A stretch of DNA of 64,000 bases from DASQEH01 sp038237745 (GCA_038237745.1 JBBRYJ010000012.1:1-64000); one strand, 5' to 3'; counted from the first letter of the stretch, positions 52,682 to 61,904 are shown. Program-made: numbers and translations. Notes: generated by a model not told the origin, from the letters alone.

Positions 52682-52721
52682 ACTCCGTCATCCGGTGTTG
52701 TGGGGTCTGGTCGAGGGTCGG

Positions 52722-53744
52722 TCATGCCTCGGAGAGAATCTTGCTCACATATCGGGCGACGGCGTTGACCGCTGCCATCGAGGCCGGGTAGTCCATGCGG
52801 GTCGGCCCGACGATGCCGAGAGTGGCCACAGCCCGGTCCCCAGGGCCGTAGCCGGTCGCGACCACCGAGGTGGCGGCGAGCTGTTCGTGGGGCACCTCGT
52901 GGCCGATCCGGACCGTCACCAGACTCGGGCTGGTCGCCTCACCCAACAGCGTCAGGAGCACCACGTGCTCCTCGAGCGCCTCGAGGAGCGGCTTGATGGA
53001 GCGGTCGAAGTCCTCGCCGAACCGCACGAGGTTGGCAGTACCCCCGATCGCCACCTTCTCGTCGTTGCGGTTGTCCGCCACCGCCTCAGCCAGGACGGCG
53101 AGGATCTGCGTGACCACCGCCTTGTCGTCGCGGTGGAACATCTCCGGGAGCGAGGTCACCCGCGAGGCCGCCTCGGAGAGCCGCCGACCGACCACAGCCG
53201 TGTTCAGGTGCGCCCGCAGCTCACCGAGCACGTCGTCCTCGAGCGGGCTGGGAAGCTCGACCACCCGCTGCTCGACCCGGCCGGTGCTCGTGATGAGCAC
53301 CAGGAGCAGCCGCGCGCTGGTGATCGTCACCAGCTCGACGTGGCGCACTGTCGAGCGGGCCAGCGTCGGGTACTGCACGATCGCCACCTGTTGGGTGAGC
53401 TGGGCGAGCAGTCTCACGCTGCGGTGCACGACGTCGTCGAGGTCGACGGCGCCCTCGAGGAAGGTCGCGATGGCGCGCTTCTCGGCGCCGCTCAGAGTCT
53501 TCACACTCGTCAGCTTGTCGACGAAGAGTCGGTACCCCTTGTCGGTCGGAATTCGACCAGCGCTGGTATGGGGCTGGGTGATGAAGCCTTCTTCTTCGAG
53601 CACAGCCATGTCGTTGCGAACGGTCGCCGGAGAGACGCCCAGCTGGTGTCGCTCGACCAGTACCTTCGAGCCGACCGGCTCCCGTGTGCTCACGTAGTCC
53701 TCGACGATCGCCCGAAGGACGTCAAGCTTGCGGTCGTCCAGCAC
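52722..53744 (-). CDS. hrcA: Heat-inducible transcription repressor HrcA
   Basis: 340 residues from GTG 53744 (GAGG upstream). N-terminal winged helix (LDDRKLDVLRAIVEDYVSTR, VSPATVRNDMAVLEEEGFIT), central GAF-like domain and the family C-terminus. It binds CIRCE and represses its own operon until GroEL becomes limiting. The CIRCE element lies 47-73 nt upstream of its start, so autoregulation is expected. Confidence 0.97.
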   Translation of the reverse strand: MLDDRKLDVLRAIVEDYVSTREPVGSKVLVERHQLGVSPATVRNDMAVLEEEGFITQPHTSAGRIPTDKGYRLFVDKLTSVKTLSGAEKRAIATFLEGAVDLDDVVHRSVRLLAQLTQQVAIVQYPTLARSTVRHVELVTITSARLLLVLITSTGRVEQRVVELPSPLEDDVLGELRAHLNTAVVGRRLSEAASRVTSLPEMFHRDDKAVVTQILAVLAEAVADNRNDEKVAIGGTANLVRFGEDFDRSIKPLLEALEEHVVLLTLLGEATSPSLVTVRIGHEVPHEQLAATSVVATGYGPGDRAVATLGIVGPTRMDYPASMAAVNAVARYVSKILSEA

Positions 53745-53790
53745 GCCTGCCTCCTCGCTGCCTCGTGTGCGGCCGTCGGTCGAACTGGTT

Positions 53791-53817
53791 CTGGCACTCA
53801 GAATTCCCGAGTGCCAA
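53791..53817 (-). promoter_or_regulatory. CIRCE operator (HrcA binding site)
   Basis: Arms CTGGCACTC and GAGTGCCAA around a 9-nt spacer; 8 of 9 arm positions are complementary. This is the CIRCE layout, TTAGCACTC-N9-GAGTGCTAA, in its GC-rich form. A TAGAGT -10-like box (53822-53817) touches it on the hrcA strand. The divergent MBL gene starts 48 nt away. Confidence 0.92.
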
Positions 53818-53852
53818 CTCTACTAGGCACGACGCCTCTAGACGGGGCTCAG

Positions 53853-53858
53853 TAGTCT
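53853..53858 (+). promoter_or_regulatory. Probable -10 box (TAGTCT), leaderless MBL gene
   Basis: TAGTCT ends 6 nt before ATG 53865. No Shine-Dalgarno sequence. It lies 35 nt from CIRCE, so HrcA might also affect it. Confidence 0.45.
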
Positions 53859-53864
53859 GCCCCG

Positions 53865-54827
53865 ATGAGCGATCTGCGCCCCGCACGCTTCGTCGAGATC
53901 GGCGACCGCTGTTTCGTTGCCAGATATGCCGAATGGGACGTCAGCGTCGGCGTCGTCGTCGGCGCGGGAGGCGTGGCCGTCATCGACACCCGCGCGAGCG
54001 CCGGCCAAGGTCGGGAGCTGCTGGACGACGTACGCCGGCTCGCGCCCAGGGCGGCCGTGCGATGGGTCGTCAACACCCATGTCCACTTCGACCACACCTT
54101 CGGCAACATCGCCATGAGCGGGGCGACAATCCATGCGCATGAGAACGCAGCCGGCGCTCTCGTCGGGGCGGCGGAGCACATCAAGCGGCTGATCCGACAA
54201 GATCGTGAGCCCGACCCTCACCAGCCCGAGATCACTGCTCAGGTGCTCGACGACGTACTCGCTACCGAAATGCGGCCGCCCGACGTGGTGTTCTCGTCGG
54301 TGACGACGATCAACCTCGGTGACCGTCTGATCGAGCTGATGCACCCCGGTCGCGGGCACACCGACGGCGACCTCGTCGTGAGGGTCGCCGACGCCGACGT
54401 GGTGTTCGGCGGTGATCTGGTCGAGGAGTCGGGGCCGCCGGCCTATGGCTCCGACAGCTTCCCACTGGAGTGGCCCGGGTCCCTCGATCTCCTCGTGGGG
54501 CTGCTCACCCGCAGTTCCGTGGTCGTCCCCGGACACGGGTCGACCGTCGACATGGACTTCGTCGAGGGACAGCGTGCCGACGTCGCTGACGTGTCGACAC
54601 TGGTCCGGTCGCTGTGGCAGCAGGGCGTCGCCGTTGACGACGCCCTCGCCGAAGGCGGCGACCACTGGCCGTATCCCGCCGCTCATCTCGAGACCGCAGT
54701 GCGCCTCGGCTACGCCCACCTGTCAGGGCAGGCCGAAGCCGGCCGAGCCGCCACCGCCGCCGCCGGTGTCAGCGGACCGGCTCAACCACGCCCAGGCGTG
54801 TCGACCCTCCCGCTGGCCAACGACTGA
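53865..54827 (+). CDS. Metallo-beta-lactamase-fold hydrolase
   Basis: 320 residues. Metal-binding motif NTHVHFDHTFGN (H-x-H-x-D-H), a further His in HPGRGHTDGDLVV, Asp in VVFGGDLVEES and His in VVPGHGSTV, so both metals of the MBL fold should be bound. The general type includes quinoprotein-dehydrogenase-associated and alkylsulfatase-like enzymes; the substrate cannot be named. Divergent from hrcA, 120 nt between starts. Confidence 0.87.
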   Translation: MSDLRPARFVEIGDRCFVARYAEWDVSVGVVVGAGGVAVIDTRASAGQGRELLDDVRRLAPRAAVRWVVNTHVHFDHTFGNIAMSGATIHAHENAAGALVGAAEHIKRLIRQDREPDPHQPEITAQVLDDVLATEMRPPDVVFSSVTTINLGDRLIELMHPGRGHTDGDLVVRVADADVVFGGDLVEESGPPAYGSDSFPLEWPGSLDLLVGLLTRSSVVVPGHGSTVDMDFVEGQRADVADVSTLVRSLWQQGVAVDDALAEGGDHWPYPAAHLETAVRLGYAHLSGQAEAGRAATAAAGVSGPAQPRPGVSTLPLAND

Positions 54828-54877
54828 CTCGGTCCACTGCCGCGGCGTTGCGGCGCCGGGAGCGGTTGGCTGGGCAC

Positions 54878-54883
54878 TACCGT
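54878..54883 (+). promoter_or_regulatory. Probable -10 box (TACCGT), leaderless DUF3097 gene
   Basis: TACCGT ends 7 nt before GTG 54891. No Shine-Dalgarno sequence and no good -35. Confidence 0.4.
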
Positions 54884-54890
54884 CGCCCGC

Positions 54891-55739
54891 GTGTCCTCGG
54901 ATCGATATGGCCCCGATGTTCTCAGTGGTGACTGGCCCCCGGCCGACCGGCCGCGAGCCTCGAAGCAGGTCGCTGGCCCGGGGCTCGTCGTCGAGGAGGT
55001 TACGACGGACTGGTGTGGCGAGGTCGTCCGCGTCGACCGCGACCTCGACACGGTGGAGCTCGAGGACCGCCGAGGTAGACGACGGACGTTTCCACTAGGC
55101 CCGGGCTTCTTGCTAGAGGGCTCTCCGGTCGTCCTCGTGGCGCCTCGCCGGGCGACTCCCGCTCGCAAGACCCGCACGGCGTCGGGATCGCTAGCACCGG
55201 TCGACACCAGAGCCCGAGTGGCGAGAGCGAGTCGCATCTACGTCGAGGGGCGCCACGACGCCGAGCTCGTAGAGAAGGTGTGGGGAGACGACCTTCGCGC
55301 TGAGGGCGTCGTCGTCGAGTACCTCGAAGGTGTCGATCAGCTGGCACTGAGGCTCGCCCAGTTCGGTCCGGCAAGGCAACGCCGAGTCGGTGTACTCGTC
55401 GACCACCTCGTGCCGGGTTCGAAAGAGAGCCGGATCGCTGCGTCCATTGCGACCGGCGCTGACGGGCAGCACGTCCGAGTCGTCGGCCATCCCTTCGTCG
55501 ATGTTTGGCAGGCAGTCAAGCCCGAGAGCATCGGTATCGAGGCGTGGCCGACGGTGCCCCGTGGAGTGTCCTGGAAGCACGGTGTCTGCGACCGCCTCGG
55601 ATGGCCGCACGCCACTCAGGCCGATATCGCGAGGGTGTGGCAGCGCATCTTGGCGGGGGTCTCGTCGTATGCGGACCTCGAGCCCACACTGCTTGCGAGG
55701 GTCGAAGAACTCATCGACTTCGTGACGACCCGGGACTGA
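54891..55739 (+). CDS. DUF3097 family protein
   Basis: 282 residues from GTG 54891. The family signature runs through YGPDVLSGDWPPADRP, GFLLEGSPVVLVAP, RIYVEGRHDAELVEKVWGDD, VEYLEGVDQLALRL and VLVDHLVPGSKESRIA, and ends with the typical LVEP/LEPTLLARVEELIDFV. The EGRHDAE and VDHLVPGSKE segments resemble a TOPRIM-like nucleic-acid domain, suggesting a DNA- or RNA-related role, which is unproven. Found beside hemW and hrcA in many actinobacteria. Confidence 0.9.
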   Translation: MSSDRYGPDVLSGDWPPADRPRASKQVAGPGLVVEEVTTDWCGEVVRVDRDLDTVELEDRRGRRRTFPLGPGFLLEGSPVVLVAPRRATPARKTRTASGSLAPVDTRARVARASRIYVEGRHDAELVEKVWGDDLRAEGVVVEYLEGVDQLALRLAQFGPARQRRVGVLVDHLVPGSKESRIAASIATGADGQHVRVVGHPFVDVWQAVKPESIGIEAWPTVPRGVSWKHGVCDRLGWPHATQADIARVWQRILAGVSSYADLEPTLLARVEELIDFVTTRD

Positions 55740-55794
55740 ACCGCGGCGTCCCTTAGGCTTGTGTCGCCTCATGGCCAACCAGCGAGGAGCCCTC

Positions 55795-56187
55795 ATGTCG
55801 TATCCTCATACGCCTCCGCCGCCGAGCGGGTCCTTGTCAGACGAAGAGCGACTGTGGAGCGTCGGTGCTCACATCGGCACGCTCGCAGCGGCCTGGTTCG
55901 CCATGGGAATCATCGCTCCCTTGGTCGTCCTCGTCGTGAAGGGCAACGAGTCGCACTACATCCGCCGCCATGCGGTCGAGTCGCTGAACTTCCAGATCTC
56001 CCTGCTGATCTACCTCGCGATCGCGGCTGTCGCCATCCTCTTCACGCTCGGCCTCGCCATCCTGGTTCTCCTTCCGCTGATAGCGCTGGCTGGTCTCTTT
56101 GCGCTCGTCGCCATCATCATGGCCACCCTGGCTGCCAGCCGCGGAGACGACTTCCACTACCCGTTGTGCATTCGCCTGGTGAAGTGA
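55795..56187 (+). CDS. DUF4870 membrane protein (Tic20-like)
   Basis: 130 residues from ATG 55795 with GAGGAG upstream (ATG 55759 has none). After a Pro-rich start (SYPHTPPPPSGSLSDEERLW), three membrane segments: AAWFAMGIIAPLVVLVV, FQISLLIYLAIAAVAILFTL and VLLPLIALAGLFALVAIIMA. The motif SHYIRRHAVESLNFQISLLI between segments one and two defines DUF4870. Function unknown. It is convergent with hemW; in the 59-nt gap GCCCC and GGGGC can pair, a weak candidate hairpin. Confidence 0.85.
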   Translation: MSYPHTPPPPSGSLSDEERLWSVGAHIGTLAAAWFAMGIIAPLVVLVVKGNESHYIRRHAVESLNFQISLLIYLAIAAVAILFTLGLAILVLLPLIALAGLFALVAIIMATLAASRGDDFHYPLCIRLVK

Positions 56188-56246
56188 CGAGCCCCTCTTC
56201 CTTCGGTTCGGGGCCCGACGACTCGTCGCTGTTCGTCGCACAGCGC

Positions 56247-57464
56247 TCACGGAAGCAGCGCACGTACGACCGCGTCGGCGAGCAGGCGCCCCCTTCGGGT
56301 CAGGACAAGTGACCCAGCGGATCGGGTGACGAGCCCGTCGGACACCAGGTCGGCCACGGCGGCCAAGCCGTCGGAGGTCAGGGCGTCGAAAGTCAGCCCC
56401 GAAGCGAGCCTCGTCTCCAGTAGTACGCGCTCCACCCGCCGTGTCTCGTCGTCCAGCTCCTCGCGGGCGGCGGCAGGACTCAGGCCGGTTGCAAGTCGCT
56501 CCGCGTATGCCGCGGGATGCTTGACGTTCCACCACCGCACTCCGCTCACGTGGGAGTGGGCACCCGGACCGACACCCCACCAGTCGCCGCCGGTCCAGTA
56601 GCCCAGGTTGTGCCGGCAGGTCGAGCCGGCTCCGCGCGCCCAGCTCGACACCTCGTACCACTCGAGGCCGGCGGCTCCGAGCATGTCGTCGGCGAGCTCG
56701 TACTTGTCCGCGAGGTCGTCGTCGTCGGTCGCCGCGATGTCGCCGCGGGCGACGCGTCGGGCCAGCGCCGTGCCCTCCTCGACGATCAACGCGTAGGCAC
56801 TCACGTGATCCGGCTCGAGAGCGAGAGCAGCCTCCACCGAACGCTGCCACGAGCCCAACGACTCGCCGGGGGCACCGTAAATGAGGTCCAGGCTGACCTG
56901 ACGGAAGCCGCTCGCCCGGGCCCAGGAGACCACCTGAGGCACACGGGCGGGGTCATGCGTGCGATCCAGCACGGACAACACCTGCGGGTCCACCGACTGC
57001 ATGCCGAACGAGATGCGGTTGACGCCACCCGTCAGCAGTGCATCCAGGTCGGCGGCGGTGACGCTGTCAGGGTTTGACTCGGTGGTTACCTCGACCCCCG
57101 GCGAGGTGCCGAACTCCTCGCCGACGGCCTCGATGATCCTGACCAGGTCCTCCGGCGGCAGCAGCGTCGGAGTGCCGCCTCCGAAGAAGATGGTGTCGAC
57201 GGGCAGCTCTCGCTCGCCCAGCATCCGACGGGCCGTCCGGATCTCGTGCACCGCGGCTGACGCGTACGTCGCTCGCGACGCTCCTGGCTCTCTCCCGAGC
57301 TCGAGCGCCGTGTAGGTGTTGAAGTCGCAGTAGCCGCACCGCACTGTGCAGAACGGCACGTGCACGTAGACACCGAACGGAGCCTGACCGAGCCCGGCGA
57401 CCGCGTGGGCAGGCAGGGACCCGTCGCGCGGTGCCTGGTCCCCATCCGGGAGGGCCGACGGCAT
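56247..57464 (-). CDS. hemW: HemW-type radical SAM heme chaperone / coproporphyrinogen III oxidase-like
   Basis: 405 residues from ATG 57464, overlapping the fadD stop by 1 nt. Radical SAM motif CTVRCGYCDFNTY (C-x3-C-x2-C plus downstream Phe), FFGGGTPTLLPPEDL, TTESNPDSV and FGMQSVDPQVLSVLDRTHD, and a C-terminal HemN-like domain. The CxxxCxxC followed by DFNTY rather than HemN's sequence fits HemW, which binds heme and inserts it into respiratory enzymes. Length is normal. Confidence 0.93.
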   Translation of the reverse strand: MPSALPDGDQAPRDGSLPAHAVAGLGQAPFGVYVHVPFCTVRCGYCDFNTYTALELGREPGASRATYASAAVHEIRTARRMLGERELPVDTIFFGGGTPTLLPPEDLVRIIEAVGEEFGTSPGVEVTTESNPDSVTAADLDALLTGGVNRISFGMQSVDPQVLSVLDRTHDPARVPQVVSWARASGFRQVSLDLIYGAPGESLGSWQRSVEAALALEPDHVSAYALIVEEGTALARRVARGDIAATDDDDLADKYELADDMLGAAGLEWYEVSSWARGAGSTCRHNLGYWTGGDWWGVGPGAHSHVSGVRWWNVKHPAAYAERLATGLSPAAAREELDDETRRVERVLLETRLASGLTFDALTSDGLAAVADLVSDGLVTRSAGSLVLTRRGRLLADAVVRALLP

Positions 57465-59284
57465 CAGGAGTACAGAGCATCGAGCTCGTCGCGGTAGTGC
57501 TCCTCCACGACCTTTCGCCTCACCTTGAGGCTGGGAGTCATCTCGCCGTCCTCGACAGAGAGGTCGCGGTCGAGCACGGTGAACCTCTTGATGGTCTCCC
57601 ACCTGTTCAGCTTGGCGTTGACGGCGTCGACGTAGTGCTGCACCATGTCGCGAGCCGCATCCGAGGTCACCGTCTCGGCGTACGAGGCGCTGCTCAAGCC
57701 GTGCTGGTCCGCCCATCTCTGGATCGAGTCCGGGTCCAGCGTGATGAGTGCGGAGACGAAGTTGCGGTCGTTCCCGAGGACCACGATCTGGCTGACATAC
57801 GGGCACACCGTCTTGAACTGTCCCTCGATGATCTGCGGGGCGACGTACTTGCCCGCCGAAGTCTTGAACAGGTCCTTCTTCCGGTCCGTGATGGTGACGA
57901 ACCCGTCGGTGTCGACCTCTCCCACGTCCCCGGTGTGCAGCCAGCCGTCGACGAGGGTGCGGTCACCGGACTCGTCGGCCTTGTGGTAGCCACTCATGAC
58001 GCCGGGACCCCGGACCAGCACCTCACCGTCGGCGGCCAACGTGATCTCGCTGCCGGCGAGCGGTTTGCCGACCGTGCCGAACTTGTAGTGGTCGGGGCGG
58101 TTGATGCAGGTGCCGGCCGACGTCTCGGTGAGCCCGTAGCCCTCGAGGATCAGCAGCCCTGCCGCATGGAACCACTCGGCCAAGCCGCGGTCGAGCGCCG
58201 CCGCGCCGGAGACGAAGAAGCGCACGCGACCGCCGAACCGCGCCCTGATCCTCGAGAAGACGAGCCGGTCGAACACAGCGTTCTGAGCAGCCAGGCCGAG
58301 CGGAACCTTGTCACCGGCCTGCTGACGTCGAGTGACCTCCTCACCGACCTTGAAGGCGCGGTCGAAGACCCGCTTTCTCATCCCACCGTCGTCGGCGGCA
58401 ATGGTGACGATCCGGGCGTGGGCCTTCTCGAAGATTCGCGGCGCGGCTCCCATGAACGTGGGCTGCACGACGGCCATATTGTCGACGATCTTCTCCACCC
58501 GACCGTCCACAGCCGTCCTGAAGCCGATTGCCAGCTGGACGGTCAACAGCACCTTGCCGAAGACATGGGCCAGCGGCAGCCACAGGTACTGCACGTCGTC
58601 GAGTGTGAGCAGGTGGAGAGCCTCGACCGCGGCGCCCTCGTAGGTCCACGCGCTGTGGGGCAGCCGGACCCCCTTGGGCCGTCCTGTCGTGCCCGACGTG
58701 TAGACGACGGTGGCCAGGCTTTCCGGCGTCGCGCCGTCGACGCGTCGCGTGACCGCGTCAGGCTCCTCGGCCAACAATCCCTCGCCGAGACGCGCAAGGT
58801 CGTCCAGGCCGATGACCCAGTCCCCGTCGGGCGTTCCGTCGAACGTCACCACCCGACTGACCCCCGGAAGCTTGTCGCGCTGCTCACGAAGCTTGGCGAT
58901 CTGGGCGTCGTCCTCGGCGAAGACGACCTGCGAGTCCGAGTCGCCGACGATGTGGGCAACGTCGTCCGCGATGGTCGTGGGGTAGACCGTGGTCGTCGCG
59001 GCTCCTGCGGACATGATCGCCAGGTCCGCGAGAACCCATTCGTAGCGAGTGCTGGAGGCGATCGCCACCCGTTGCTCCGGTTCGACGCCAAGTCTGACGA
59101 GGCCGGCCGCAAGACCGACGACGCGCTCGAAGACGTCCTGCCAGCTCACCGTCTCCCACGAGGCATCCTTGGGATAGCTGTACGCGGGGCTGTCCGGCGA
59201 GGCCTCCACCCGGTCGAAGAACATCCGACCGACCGACCTAGGACGGTCGGCGAACAACGTCGGCGGGTGTCGGCTGTCCACCAT
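57464..59284 (-). CDS. fadD: Long-chain acyl-CoA synthetase (FadD15-like)
   Basis: 606 residues. Adenylate-forming signatures: P-loop TVVYTSGTTGRPKGVRLPHS, YGLTETSAGTCINRP, WLHTGDVGEVDTDGFVTITD and a C-terminal DRKKDLFKTSAGKYVAPQII with catalytic Lys. It activates long-chain fatty acids to acyl-CoA, with AMP release. It resembles the FadD15 group common in actinobacteria. It precedes hemW with a 1-nt overlap, probably co-transcribed. ATG 59284. Confidence 0.92.
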   Translation of the reverse strand: MVDSRHPPTLFADRPRSVGRMFFDRVEASPDSPAYSYPKDASWETVSWQDVFERVVGLAAGLVRLGVEPEQRVAIASSTRYEWVLADLAIMSAGAATTTVYPTTIADDVAHIVGDSDSQVVFAEDDAQIAKLREQRDKLPGVSRVVTFDGTPDGDWVIGLDDLARLGEGLLAEEPDAVTRRVDGATPESLATVVYTSGTTGRPKGVRLPHSAWTYEGAAVEALHLLTLDDVQYLWLPLAHVFGKVLLTVQLAIGFRTAVDGRVEKIVDNMAVVQPTFMGAAPRIFEKAHARIVTIAADDGGMRKRVFDRAFKVGEEVTRRQQAGDKVPLGLAAQNAVFDRLVFSRIRARFGGRVRFFVSGAAALDRGLAEWFHAAGLLILEGYGLTETSAGTCINRPDHYKFGTVGKPLAGSEITLAADGEVLVRGPGVMSGYHKADESGDRTLVDGWLHTGDVGEVDTDGFVTITDRKKDLFKTSAGKYVAPQIIEGQFKTVCPYVSQIVVLGNDRNFVSALITLDPDSIQRWADQHGLSSASYAETVTSDAARDMVQHYVDAVNAKLNRWETIKRFTVLDRDLSVEDGEMTPSLKVRRKVVEEHYRDELDALYS

Positions 59285-59344
59285 AGGGATGAACCTAGAG
59301 CACAGGCGCCGCCGACTACGCCTGGACCGCCGGGTCGATCAGCC

Positions 59345-59998
59345 TCAGCTGCGGGCGGCGTACTTCTCCGCTGCCTCGCGAGGGTTCGGCGCCAACGTCT
59401 CACCGACATCGAAGAGGCTGGGCAGCAGAGCCCGCTCGGTGGTCAGTGCTCTGAACATCGTGGCCACGGTGATGTGGTGCTCTGGTCTCGAGATCACGGT
59501 CAGCTCGTCGCCGGCGCTGATGTCTCCGGGCTGCACGACGCGCAGGTAGGGCCCGGGCCTCCCCTCGGCCATGAAGCGCTTGATCCACTTGTCGACCTGG
59601 TATCCCGTGCGGCGCATCCACTCGTCGAATGTGTGGCACGGGATGCGGACATCGGCGAGCTCGAACACGGCGGTGCCCACGCTCCATCGCTCACCTATGA
59701 GCGCCTCGTTGACGTCGATGCCCGAGGTCGTGAGGTTCTCGCCGAAATGCCCGTCCGGGATCTCCTTGCCAAGACGTTCTGCCCAGGTGTCCAGGTCCTC
59801 TCGCGCGAACGCATAGACCGCCAGGTGCCTGCCGCCGTGGAACTCGGTGTCGGACACCTGGTCCCCGTCCAGCCCCCGTGTCTCGACCTTCACCGGCCCA
59901 GACACGGGATGCTTGTGTATCGACGTACGGAAGGGCCTACCGACCCACGCCGCGGCCACGGGTCGGCCGACATTGATGGAGATCACGCGTGCTGGCAT
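59345..59998 (-). CDS. MOSC-domain protein (YiiM-like)
   Basis: 217 residues from ATG 59998. VISINVGRPVAAAWVGRPFRT, GLDGDQVSDTEFHGGRHLAV, HFGENLTTSGIDVNEALIGE and VRIPCHTFDEWMRRTGY with the likely catalytic Cys. MOSC proteins bind a molybdenum cofactor or an S-donor; this YiiM-like subgroup reduces hydroxylated purine analogs. Stand-alone, 60 nt after fadD's start side and 175 nt before the helicase end, on the same strand. Confidence 0.88.
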   Translation of the reverse strand: MPARVISINVGRPVAAAWVGRPFRTSIHKHPVSGPVKVETRGLDGDQVSDTEFHGGRHLAVYAFAREDLDTWAERLGKEIPDGHFGENLTTSGIDVNEALIGERWSVGTAVFELADVRIPCHTFDEWMRRTGYQVDKWIKRFMAEGRPGPYLRVVQPGDISAGDELTVISRPEHHITVATMFRALTTERALLPSLFDVGETLAPNPREAAEKYAARS

Positions 59999-60173
59999 GG
60001 CCTCATCCTCGCAAACCACTCCGGCAGAGCGCACGAGGATTCACTGTCACCGGTCCGCGATCCCGCCAGCGGGGCTACGATCCCGGACCTTTGGGCGCCC
60101 AGCCGCGCAGAGTGCGGACCGCCTCGGGAACGACGGCGCCTTTCTGCACGGTGTGCGATCCCACCGGCGAGCC

Positions 60174-61679
60174 TCAGCGCGAACGACGGCGCCCGCTGCT
60201 CCCGCCCGCGGAGAAGGCAGCCGCGCTCGAGGAGCGGGTCGGCGTATGACGCGTGGCGGGGGCCGACTTGGCGACGGCCGGTCGCCTACGGCTCGGCTGC
60301 GAGCTGCTACGTCTGGACCGGTCGCGCGGTGCGCGCTCGCGTTCACGGGACGCCTGCGCTGTCACCTCCGGGGACGGCTGCACGAGCAGCCTCTCGCCGG
60401 GTGCGATCTCCTCCAGCAGCGGGTGCCCGACGGAGAGCCGGGTGATGGTGGGCCGGATGCCTGCCTTGCGGGTCAGGTCGCGGACGTCCGAGACCTGCGC
60501 GTCAGTCATCAGCGTGACGACGGTGCCCGACGCCCCCGCCCTTGCCGTTCGCCCTGAGCGGTGCAGGTAGGCCTTGTGTTCGACCGGTGGGTCGGCATGG
60601 ACGACGAGGCCGATGTCGTCGACGTGGATCCCGCGGGCGGCGATGTCGGTGGCCACCATCGTCTTCGCACTGCCGTCGGTGAACGCGCTGAGGTTCCGCG
60701 ACCGGGCGTTCTGCGACAGGTTCCCGTGCAGGTCGACAGCAGGCACACCCGCAGCGGTCAGCTTGCGGGCGAGAAGTCTGGCACCGTGCTTGGTCCTGGT
60801 GAACACCAGCGTCCGACCTGGCGCCGACGTGAGGTCGACGAGTACGGACAGTCTCGACTCGTGGCCGATGTGGAGGACGTGGTGCGACATGGCGTCGACT
60901 GGAGAGCGGGCAGAGTCGACGCTGTGCGTGACGGGATTGGACAGGTAGCGCTTGACGATGACATCGACCCCGGAGTCGAGTGTCGCGGAGAACAGCATCC
61001 GCTGACCGCGCGCGGGCGTCTTGTCCAACAGGCGTCGTACGACGGGCAGGAAACCGAGGTCGGCCATGTGGTCGGCCTCGTCGAGCACGGTGATCTCGAC
61101 CGCGTCGAGATTGGCGTTACCGGTCGAGACGTGGTCGGCGAGCCTGCCGGGACAGGCCACGACGACGTCGACGCCGGCTCGCAGGCCGGAGATCTGCGGC
61201 CCGGCGCCCACGCCACCGAAGACCGTGATGGTGCGCAGCGAGAGGGCCTTGGCGATGGGAGCCATGGCGACCTGGATCTGCGTGGCGAGCTCTCTGGTGG
61301 GGGCGAGGATGAGAGCCCGGGGACGGTTGGGCCGGCGCTGCGTGGTGCTGGCCGCCAGCCGTGCGAGCATCGGTACGACGAAGGCGTAGGTCTTTCCCGA
61401 GCCGGTCCGGCCGCGGCCGAGGACGTCCCTGCCTGCGAGAGAGTCCGGCAGCGTGGCCGTCTGGATGGGGAACGGTGTGGTGATGCCTTGGGCTGCGAGT
61501 GCGCGCACGATGGTGTCAGGCACCCCGAGCTGCGTGAAGGACGGTGCGCCGTTCACGGCGTCACTGCGGCTGCCGGGCGGCCGGGCGCCAGGCGCCGGGC
61601 TGGGCGGGGTCGCGATGGAGGCGGTGGTGTGTGGAGAGGAAGTGTGCACAGGTGTGGCGTGAGGGCGGCGGGCCGCCAT
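60174..61679 (-). CDS. DEAD-box ATP-dependent RNA helicase
   Basis: 501 residues from ATG 61679, GGAG about 7 nt upstream. Q motif FTQLGVPDTIVRALAAQGIT, Walker A GRTGSGKT, PTRELA, VLDEADHMADLG, LFSATLDS, and helicase C motifs TKHGARLLARKL, TDIAARGIHV and HRSGRTARAG. The N-terminal 40 residues are Pro/Ser/Thr-rich and the C-terminal 60 are very basic (RERERAPRDRSRRSS), both typical of RhlE/CshA-like helicases. Role in ribosome assembly or mRNA turnover. The 5' untranslated region of up to 270 nt holds a degenerate repeat unit. Confidence 0.95.
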   Translation of the reverse strand: MAARRPHATPVHTSSPHTTASIATPPSPAPGARPPGSRSDAVNGAPSFTQLGVPDTIVRALAAQGITTPFPIQTATLPDSLAGRDVLGRGRTGSGKTYAFVVPMLARLAASTTQRRPNRPRALILAPTRELATQIQVAMAPIAKALSLRTITVFGGVGAGPQISGLRAGVDVVVACPGRLADHVSTGNANLDAVEITVLDEADHMADLGFLPVVRRLLDKTPARGQRMLFSATLDSGVDVIVKRYLSNPVTHSVDSARSPVDAMSHHVLHIGHESRLSVLVDLTSAPGRTLVFTRTKHGARLLARKLTAAGVPAVDLHGNLSQNARSRNLSAFTDGSAKTMVATDIAARGIHVDDIGLVVHADPPVEHKAYLHRSGRTARAGASGTVVTLMTDAQVSDVRDLTRKAGIRPTITRLSVGHPLLEEIAPGERLLVQPSPEVTAQASRERERAPRDRSRRSSSQPSRRRPAVAKSAPATRHTPTRSSSAAAFSAGGSSGRRRSR

Positions 61680-61756
61680 AAGTAACTCCGAACGTAGGTA
61701 AAGGTCGTCCTGCCCGGCGCGGGCTATGAGCCTCCGCGGCGCGTGGTGGTCGACAT

Positions 61757-61778
61757 GCACGTCGCCAGGGCGAACATG
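61757..61778 (-). repeat. Possible degenerate 22-bp repeat unit
   Basis: On the helicase strand CATGTT + CGCCCTGGCGACGTGC matches the consensus at 17 of 22 positions, but no phased neighbour exists. It lies in the long 5' region of the helicase gene, 78 nt before its start. Confidence 0.35.
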
Positions 61779-61904
61779 CAGGTCGGCCCGAGGCAGAACT
61801 GTGCGGGCCGACGTGGTCAAGTGTAGGGGTAGCCGCCAGCAGTCCCGACCGTTTCACCCTTGCCGGCATGTGACCTCGGACTCGTCTGGCCGGATCGGAC
61901 CCTT

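Noticed and set aside
56188..56246. Strong terminator between DUF4870 and hemW
   Set aside because: Only a 5-bp GCCCC/GGGGC pairing with a long loop is present.
57431..60445. 1004-codon plus-strand open frame
   Set aside because: It is antisense to fadD, MOSC and part of the helicase, has no family similarity and is typical of GC-rich antisense frames.
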